From Lachancea mirantina (lineage: Eukaryota; Ascomycota; Saccharomycetes; Saccharomycetales; Saccharomycetaceae): a DNA stretch of 64,000 bases. The translations under genes were made by a program, and so were the position numbers. Positions 59,801-64,000 of the stretch are shown piece after piece. The notes under the pieces were generated by a model. That model was not told the DNA's origin, made no database searches, and was given only the letters and a program-made list of their open reading frames with translations. Position 1 is the stretch's first letter. Every line of letters starts with the position of its first letter. The DNA lies in contig LT598468.1 of NCBI GenBank assembly GCA_900074745.1, positions 496,001-560,000 on the forward strand. Direction: 5' to 3'.

Positions 59801-59979
59801 GTCTTCACCGCCTTATCAAGGCTCAGGATCCGGTACACAACATCAGTTTGAAGCGGTTTATTAAATCAATTCTGGATCTCCTTCAACAAGAATTAGGAAC
59901 CGATTTTGAGTCTCTATTGGCCTCCGTTCATCCCACCACGATCGAAAATCTTCAACAATTTTTGAACATGGGTCCTTAA
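56890..59979 (+). CDS. KAP120: Importin-beta family karyopherin Kap120
   Basis: The product is 1029 residues (S. cerevisiae 1032). The importin-beta N-terminal domain is at about 26-100, with QAEQQLKSWEVQ and QVRWLAIIQFKNGVEKYW; the rest is HEAT-repeat helices. The start has two adjacent ATGs (ATGATG); either could serve. Kap120 imports Rpf1 and others and helps 60S export. It corresponds to YPL125W after NAN1. Confidence 0.95.
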   Translation: MMANGSNLSELNLVEVLQKASDPQHVGSDLQKQAEQQLKSWEVQGGYHYTLQSVYLDLSNALQVRWLAIIQFKNGVEKYWRSTRNNAISKDEKNMIRVRLFDLIAERNNQLCIQNAQATARIARLDFPAEWPNVFETLENMLNNENIWKDEVKIYNLLLMSNQIIKILATARIGRCRPAMQSKVPLVFPLLVRVYVESFRIWTEATIVDDESLSHIQVSYLALKVLRRVVIEGYDFPHRDKAVVEFMQMIVSHFEMLTSNYDSLRKFNYIEKFVKCYGKLFYYMILASPANFLLLPCASNALMAITRILFDRANDVYNENAEITGDFWEQVAIRGFLILKKIVNFLQKKGTVTIKARNDKNEVQLAIQKISTEFFNEGLVTKLVDVLMQWYLKLRPAELENWDIDPEEWINEQLVASYEYQIRPCAENFFQDLVNGFRELLVPYLLRKIENEGSPQDDTIESFLQKDSVFAAFQLSAAATSEMVDFDSILVQVFLPQANAAYESAYQAKIIKRRVCLVINEWGTVRCSTQSKQYCYQLLRKLLGEETDKVVQLTAIEALRTLIDDWNFDKKSFQPYLDDFAGLLLRKILPSVSLTETRLFVFKTLSDMIVQTKPFFSRELLFEILQIVPKLWDLSMSDPSESILANALLRLLKHSIDSLGKFSGTTWDITLPIVGIACDPSTSQYSLLYEDGFDLWLALLQNCELEANELDPRFYALVSSLQYGVQHQTEILPTLLEIVKSYSLLCSPKAFLSHPEFRFILGHLARFILKLRDDSLEILLSIADILTLVNEQNSEGQLLEFFFSCGLLDAFMGGLFREESLSSFQNAQLLQSISRIAFITPLSVTNFIADYHSRQPTSRENSQLPAIDRKSISSDMPLDEVLNKFITIWILALNEVYDPRWKKAHILGLSSLLKTGLGAVLSNFQNIASIWVTALEEVNETTEGDCEKYHLSEDLSAENDENYIPSCEQLRLHRLIKAQDPVHNISLKRFIKSILDLLQQELGTDFESLLASVHPTTIENLQQFLNMGP

Positions 59980-60121
59980 GCCTAATGAACGATACTTTAC
60001 AGTCATTTAATGCATGCATGCCGTTAGCTTGGGCATACGGTTTTTTTCCCGAGCCCTGAATGTATGTATCTATGTAAGTATGTATATGGCTCATCAAATT
60101 GTATAAGTCTTGAAAACCAAT

Positions 60122-62791
60122 TTAATTGTCAATACATTCCGAATTGATGTTTGATGCGAAGTAATCAAGGATTCCCTCATAACAAGTGATGTACTGAGTC
60201 AAATTCTGTACCATAGATATCCGCTGCTTTCGAAGTTCATTCACCACAATAAATATCAGATCTTGTGACATGTTCCAGACATCAATCCGATTAAATCGCC
60301 GGCAAGGCGGCTCCAGTATATTGAGAAGAATGTCCAAGGTTATAAAGACTCCAGTTCTTCCACAGCCAGCTGAGCAGTGCACTAAGGTTGGAGATTCTTG
60401 AATATCTCGGGAGCTGGGACTTGACTCGTTGTCGTCATTGTCCAACTTAACAACACGTTCCATATCTACTAACTGGTCATATGAAATTCCTTGCTCCAAG
60501 TTGTGTACAAATTCGACAGGGTTTGCAACAATTAGATTTTTCATGCGGTGCAATCTGATGACATCGTCCATGACAATGCCACATGAGTCCAACCATTTTG
60601 TATACTGTAATTGGTATACCGTGTAGGTTGAACAGTCGAGTGCAGAATGCTTTGGGAAATTACTAGAATCTTCCTTCAGGCCATTAGCTTTAAATTTTTT
60701 CAGATTGCCCAAATCCTTCTCCTCACCGCTGTCGCGCTCATGATCCTCTTTGTCTCCGCAGTCGTTTGAACGGTTATGCGGACGAGATACCTCAAACACC
60801 CGCATAATACAACCCTTAACTCCAGCAACGTTATCGAAAGATTTACTGATCCTCACGTCATATTTTTTCAACGCTTTCCCATTCCAGTAAATATCCCATT
60901 TTCTCATAACAAGTTCGTCGTCAGAGTTTAGAGAGATAATGACCTTGACCTTGTTAGACAAAACGACTTTCCAGAAATCGTCAAGGGTGGATGGCAAAGG
61001 CGCTTGAGTGGCAATATAATTGCATTTGACATTGATCTGAGGAATCTTGAGATAATTTGCGTTGAAATAGTCATTGAAACCATCAGACTCTGAATCGGCG
61101 TGAGGTGTGGCCATAAGCCTGCCATTGCTACTGATTTCGGCACCTTTACCTTCTGAAGACTCCAAATTTTTTTCTCTGGCATGAAAGTCCTGATTGAAGT
61201 AAGAATTTCGTCTCTTTCTGATGACATCTACAAGAGGCGTAGCAGGAGAATTCGAGCCCGTGAGAGGTGTATCAAATTTGTTGGAATTATTCTCTGGCCA
61301 CACGGGGGAGGGCTCAAGTTTGACGCGCGAATGTTCGTAGGGAAGAATGTTGGAGTATCTGTTTTTGGTAAAGGATTGAATTCCGCGAGTCATCAAGTAG
61401 TTGTCCATGGGGGTCTCTACGACATCTTCGTCTTCCGTTTCTGAGGCTTTGAGTGCCCCGGTACTAGGGATCGGTTTAGCGTTTTTCTCCGAATCTTCGT
61501 GTGGCAAATCACTTCGAAGTTGCTTCAGCTTGGCCAAAATCTCTCTATTTTCGCCGTCGTTCAATTCCTCATGAATGTCCATTCTAAGTTTGAGATCCTT
61601 GGTCTCGGTGTACGCGTCGTTATCGGAGTCGTAGTCATGCCTGTTAGGTCTATACTCGCGTTGCAATTGCCGGAACGAATAAAGTTTTTTGGGCCTGGAG
61701 GGGCTCCCATTGCTTGCAGTATCCAATCGGCCAGACGTGTCGGACCGTGACATCTGTAGGCAGCGTTCAAGACGCAAAACCTCGTGCTTTTCGAGAAGTT
61801 CGAAAGAGTGTAAAATTCGTAACAAATTTTGGTCGGCATCGTTCGTGAACGGTCTTAGCCAGCGAGGTAACAAGGCATCGTCAGCTTTGAGGGCTCCAGG
61901 AATGTGGAAGCTAAAGTATTTGCGCAAACTGTTGGGCGAGTAATGGATGGAATCCTTCTTAAAAGACTGTACAAAGCTGTTGGTATCTTGGCCAGAGCCG
62001 CTCGAGGGGATCGTGATTTTAAGGTTGATCTTGCGTTTATTCGGGTTACGATCACACCGCTGTTTTGCTGCTGCCGCAGTGGCCGCTGCCGCGGCCACCG
62101 CGGCTGTCGAGGGAGATCCACGTGGGGTCTTGCTGGAAGACTTTGCAAATTCTTCCGGCGACGGAACGTCAGACGTCGCGACGGCAGCCATTGCTGACGG
62201 CACCGGTCGATCCGTCTGGTCGTTCTCGGCATGCTGCAACAGCCAGAACTCGGCGTTCCAGTTTTTCTCTTGCATCAAATAGGGTATAAACTTGGACATG
62301 ATTCGGTACGTGTTAAGAGAGCACTCTTTCATCGTAGAGGTTTGGTCGTAGAAAACAAACTTGGAGCAGCGCTGTACTTCGCGTTCGAGCCGCGTTTCGG
62401 TCTGTTTGTCGAGAGTGTGTACGAGCTGCGAAAACTGGAAATTGGGTCGCCGGAGTAAAGTGCTTGGGAAGCACAGATGCAGTTGTGCACAGTCCTTCAA
62501 CGGCGACGGCAGAGGCGTCGCAGTGGCGGCGCAGCCGCCACTGCTACTGCTGCTGCTGCCACGCTGCGAAATATCGAGCACAAGCACGTCTTTTGCTCTA
62601 AACTTCCGTGCATCTTCGACGTCGACCGCCGCCTGAAGACCTGCCACTTTGTGGCAGGGCTCTGTCAAGTCGACGTTGGCGTACGCGACATTACGCCCAC
62701 CGGCGCACGCCGAGCTTGTACGCCCTGGGCCCGCGATACCAGGTTCGTTCATGAGGAACCTTCGGCTCGCGAGCGTATCCGACGAGACCAT
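60122..62791 (-). CDS. PTP2: Nuclear protein tyrosine phosphatase for MAP kinases
   Basis: The product is 889 residues (S. cerevisiae Ptp2 750). A rhodanese-like region in the first ~250 residues includes the Ser/Gly and Ala runs. The PTP domain covers about 570-885 with the catalytic loop VHCSAGCGRTG (nucleophile C806). Ptp2 inactivates Hog1, Slt2 and Fus3, so it counters MKK1 signalling and the STE4 pathway in this window. An Ala run (AAVAAAAATAAAAK) is coded by GC-rich repeats. KAP120 converges on it. It corresponds to YOR208W. Confidence 0.94.
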   Translation of the reverse strand: MVSSDTLASRRFLMNEPGIAGPGRTSSACAGGRNVAYANVDLTEPCHKVAGLQAAVDVEDARKFRAKDVLVLDISQRGSSSSSSGGCAATATPLPSPLKDCAQLHLCFPSTLLRRPNFQFSQLVHTLDKQTETRLEREVQRCSKFVFYDQTSTMKECSLNTYRIMSKFIPYLMQEKNWNAEFWLLQHAENDQTDRPVPSAMAAVATSDVPSPEEFAKSSSKTPRGSPSTAAVAAAAATAAAAKQRCDRNPNKRKINLKITIPSSGSGQDTNSFVQSFKKDSIHYSPNSLRKYFSFHIPGALKADDALLPRWLRPFTNDADQNLLRILHSFELLEKHEVLRLERCLQMSRSDTSGRLDTASNGSPSRPKKLYSFRQLQREYRPNRHDYDSDNDAYTETKDLKLRMDIHEELNDGENREILAKLKQLRSDLPHEDSEKNAKPIPSTGALKASETEDEDVVETPMDNYLMTRGIQSFTKNRYSNILPYEHSRVKLEPSPVWPENNSNKFDTPLTGSNSPATPLVDVIRKRRNSYFNQDFHAREKNLESSEGKGAEISSNGRLMATPHADSESDGFNDYFNANYLKIPQINVKCNYIATQAPLPSTLDDFWKVVLSNKVKVIISLNSDDELVMRKWDIYWNGKALKKYDVRISKSFDNVAGVKGCIMRVFEVSRPHNRSNDCGDKEDHERDSGEEKDLGNLKKFKANGLKEDSSNFPKHSALDCSTYTVYQLQYTKWLDSCGIVMDDVIRLHRMKNLIVANPVEFVHNLEQGISYDQLVDMERVVKLDNDDNESSPSSRDIQESPTLVHCSAGCGRTGVFITLDILLNILEPPCRRFNRIDVWNMSQDLIFIVVNELRKQRISMVQNLTQYITCYEGILDYFASNINSECIDN

Positions 62792-63244
62792 GAGAAATGC
62801 TGATTTGTGTGGTGGTCCGCGGATGTAACTGGCGAACGAGCTCTTTTTGTGTCTATTTCGGTGTGCAGAGCGCCAACGACGTACTTTTGTGGACTCGAGA
62901 GAAGGATTTTGGTCCGGTGTTCAATAGCGGAAGGAAGAACGGATCAGCAGGGCGCGCACCGGGAAAGCCCGGCCTAAGCCTGGGATTTGATTCAGCCTGT
63001 GATGCGAGCAGTCATGGTGGACGGGGCGGAACTTCGTCGCTGGTGGGGACCCGCGCAAAGCGGCGTAGAGCAAAGAAAAAGCAACTGTAGAGCGGGGCGG
63101 GGCGAAGGAGAAGGCGTCTGTGAGCGCTAAAAATAAGGCCTGTTCTAGGCCCTGTCCAGAATTGGGGGGTGATAAAAAAAGAAATGTAAATTAAAAAAAG
63201 GGCATGTGCATGTCATGTGACAAAGTGCCGAGGTAGACATATTT

Positions 63245-63292
63245 ATGCATATTTAGGCACCCAGGCAAGTGCCTGGGTGCCTAAATATGCAT
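63245..63292. repeat. 48-bp perfect palindrome (23-bp arms, 2-bp centre)
   Basis: The arm at 63245-63267 (from ATGCATATTTAGG to CAGGCA) is exactly the reverse complement of 63270-63292, with AG between. As RNA it would form a very stable hairpin. It has no T-tract and is not followed by a gene. Confidence 0.95.
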
Positions 63293-63330
63293 GGAACAAT
63301 ACCCTGCATATATTACGTCATTGGTATGCT

Positions 63331-63363
63331 TTTCGCGTTTGTTTCGCGTTTGTTTCGCGTGTC
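63331..63363 (+). repeat. Three 11-bp TTTCGCGTTTG units
   Basis: TTTCGCG starts at 63331, 63342 and 63353. The first two units are identical and the third diverges after TTTCGCGT. The core resembles CGCG-containing cell-cycle sites, but not the full MCB ACGCGT. Confidence 0.8.
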
Positions 63364-63437
63364 CGTTGTTTCCAGCAGGGGTCGAATTGGAAAATGCAGA
63401 AGAGAGAGAGAAACTAGGTAGGTAGTAGGTAGGGGTA

Positions 63438-63465
63438 TACGAAGGGGTCACACGACCCCTTCGTA
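63438..63465. repeat. 28-bp perfect hairpin (12-bp arms, ACAC loop)
   Basis: TACGAAGGGGTC (63438-63449) pairs exactly with GACCCCTTCGTA (63454-63465). It is 145 bp from the larger palindrome and unrelated in sequence. Confidence 0.95.
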
Positions 63466-63472
63466 GCTTACG

Positions 63473-63577
63473 ATGTCTGTGAAAGATGTTGACATTCTGT
63501 CGATCACGTTCTTTAGTATCTGCATCGCTGTGGCAGTAGGTCTTTTGCAGGGAGCTTGTCCGTATCCAAGGCGTTGA
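63473..63577 (+). CDS. Possible 34-residue membrane microprotein, doubtful
   Basis: ATG TCT with A at -3 opens a 34-codon frame whose middle is a hydrophobic stretch (ILSITFFSICIAVAVGLL) with a charged start (MSVKDVD) and a basic end (RR). The 28-bp hairpin ends 7 bp before its ATG. I do not recognise it and the length allows chance. Confidence 0.15.
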   Translation: MSVKDVDILSITFFSICIAVAVGLLQGACPYPRR

Positions 63578-63889
63578 CTGCGCCTGCATAGGCTATAGTA
63601 CCACTCTGCATACATTCAAGGATAACGAAATTGAATTTTGTCGACGTTTTTCCGACGCAGCTTGAGGACTCTTTTCAACAAAGGATTTGAGCCCATTTAC
63701 TACATCTCATCCCGCAATCACCACGCTGGCCAAAACCGCAGTTATCTACTTCCTTGGCCGCCGCATGCATCGCTTCTTCCAAGAAAGGCGTCTGCACACT
63801 TTGTGTCACTTAATACGAGGATTGTTTCCGCATCGTCATGTACGGACTTTGAGTGTAATGTATAGTAATCATACGTTACGAACTTATAT

Positions 63890-63898
63890 CCGGGTAAC
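63890..63898 (+). promoter_or_regulatory. Reb1-type site near the right edge
   Basis: CCGGGTAAC contains the full Reb1 core. It may belong to the promoter of a gene beyond the window. Confidence 0.4.
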
Positions 63899-64000
63899 AC
63901 TCTGGTTGCAAAAATTAAAGGGGGACCCACCCACCACCTTTAACACATATCAAATTTTATCCTTCCCACTACTGAGATCTTAAGTTGTTGACCCAAGGTT

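Larger units (their letters stand above)
62792..64000. other. 1.2-kb terminal spacer upstream of PTP2
   Basis: The first ~400 bp are GC-rich PTP2 promoter sequence. Two perfect hairpins, a small repeat, a Reb1-type site (63891-63897) and a possible tiny frame are listed separately. Frames of up to 102 codons are present but lack family features. The next gene is outside the window. Confidence 0.5.

Noticed and set aside
63281-63983. Several 60-100 codon frames on both strands at the right end
   Set aside because: They overlap each other and the hairpins and have no domain or codon bias.
1-64000. CRISPR arrays, bacterial operons or viral gene clusters
   Set aside because: The window is ordinary yeast nuclear DNA; no regular spaced repeats or such genes are present.

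Overview
The window is nuclear DNA of a budding yeast of the family Saccharomycetaceae that branched off before the whole-genome duplication (WGD). The main evidence is gene order. Genes that S. cerevisiae keeps on chromosome XV (YOR207-YOR235 side) and on chromosome XVI (YPL125-YPL143 side) are interleaved here on one chromosome, and most duplicated pairs are present once: RPL33A/B, U3 A/B, KIN4/FRK1, MKK1/2, WTM/UME1, GIP3/HER1, ISU1/2, ODC1/2. Introns use GTATGT-type donors and xxCTAAC branch points. Moderate base composition and a Rover-like hAT transposon suggest Lachancea or a close relative; that genus call is inference.

Layout. 1-2.4 kb: the 3' end of a flavin monooxygenase-like gene, then the intron-containing U3 snoRNA gene (minus) and intron-containing RPL33 (plus), which share a spacer. 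2.5-12.6 kb: a minus-strand block of KIN4/FRK1, MGE1, MKK1/2, WTM/UME1 (with a 7-nt first exon), an unrecognised basic protein and SPP1. 12.7-21.5 kb: MCP1, GIP3/HER1, a 1.4-kb spacer with a GC-rich palindromic island, ISU1, RPB8, an MTP18-like mitochondrial gene and DSC3. 21.5-29.1 kb: an H/ACA snoRNA recognised as snR35 from its guide pocket, then ODC1, MCT1, RDS2, COX11, RCN2 and RPL5. 29.2-32.3 kb: a complete-looking hAT transposon. 32.5-46.8 kb: STE13, RFC1, RUD3, AIM41, TAF14 (3-codon first exon), STE4, TBF1 and HHO1 (split by an intron, one globular domain). 46.8-49.1 kb: a gene-poor spacer with two old Ty-type solo LTRs facing each other. 49.1-62.8 kb: MGM1, RPB10, NAN1, NPT1, KAP120 and PTP2. 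62.8-64 kb: a spacer with two perfect hairpins.

Functional themes are housekeeping: ribosome production (U3, snR35, RPL33, RPL5, NAN1, KAP120), mitochondrial biogenesis and dynamics (MGE1, ISU1, MCP1, ODC1, MCT1, COX11, AIM41, MGM1, the MTP18-like gene), signalling (STE4, STE13, MKK1, PTP2, RCN2) and chromatin/transcription (SPP1, TAF14, TBF1, HHO1, RPB8, RPB10). I found no clearly new biological system. The observations most worth a second look are the hAT element beside STE13, the unusual introns in WTM and HHO1, the 48-bp perfect palindrome near the right end, and the RNA genes that protein-only annotation would miss.
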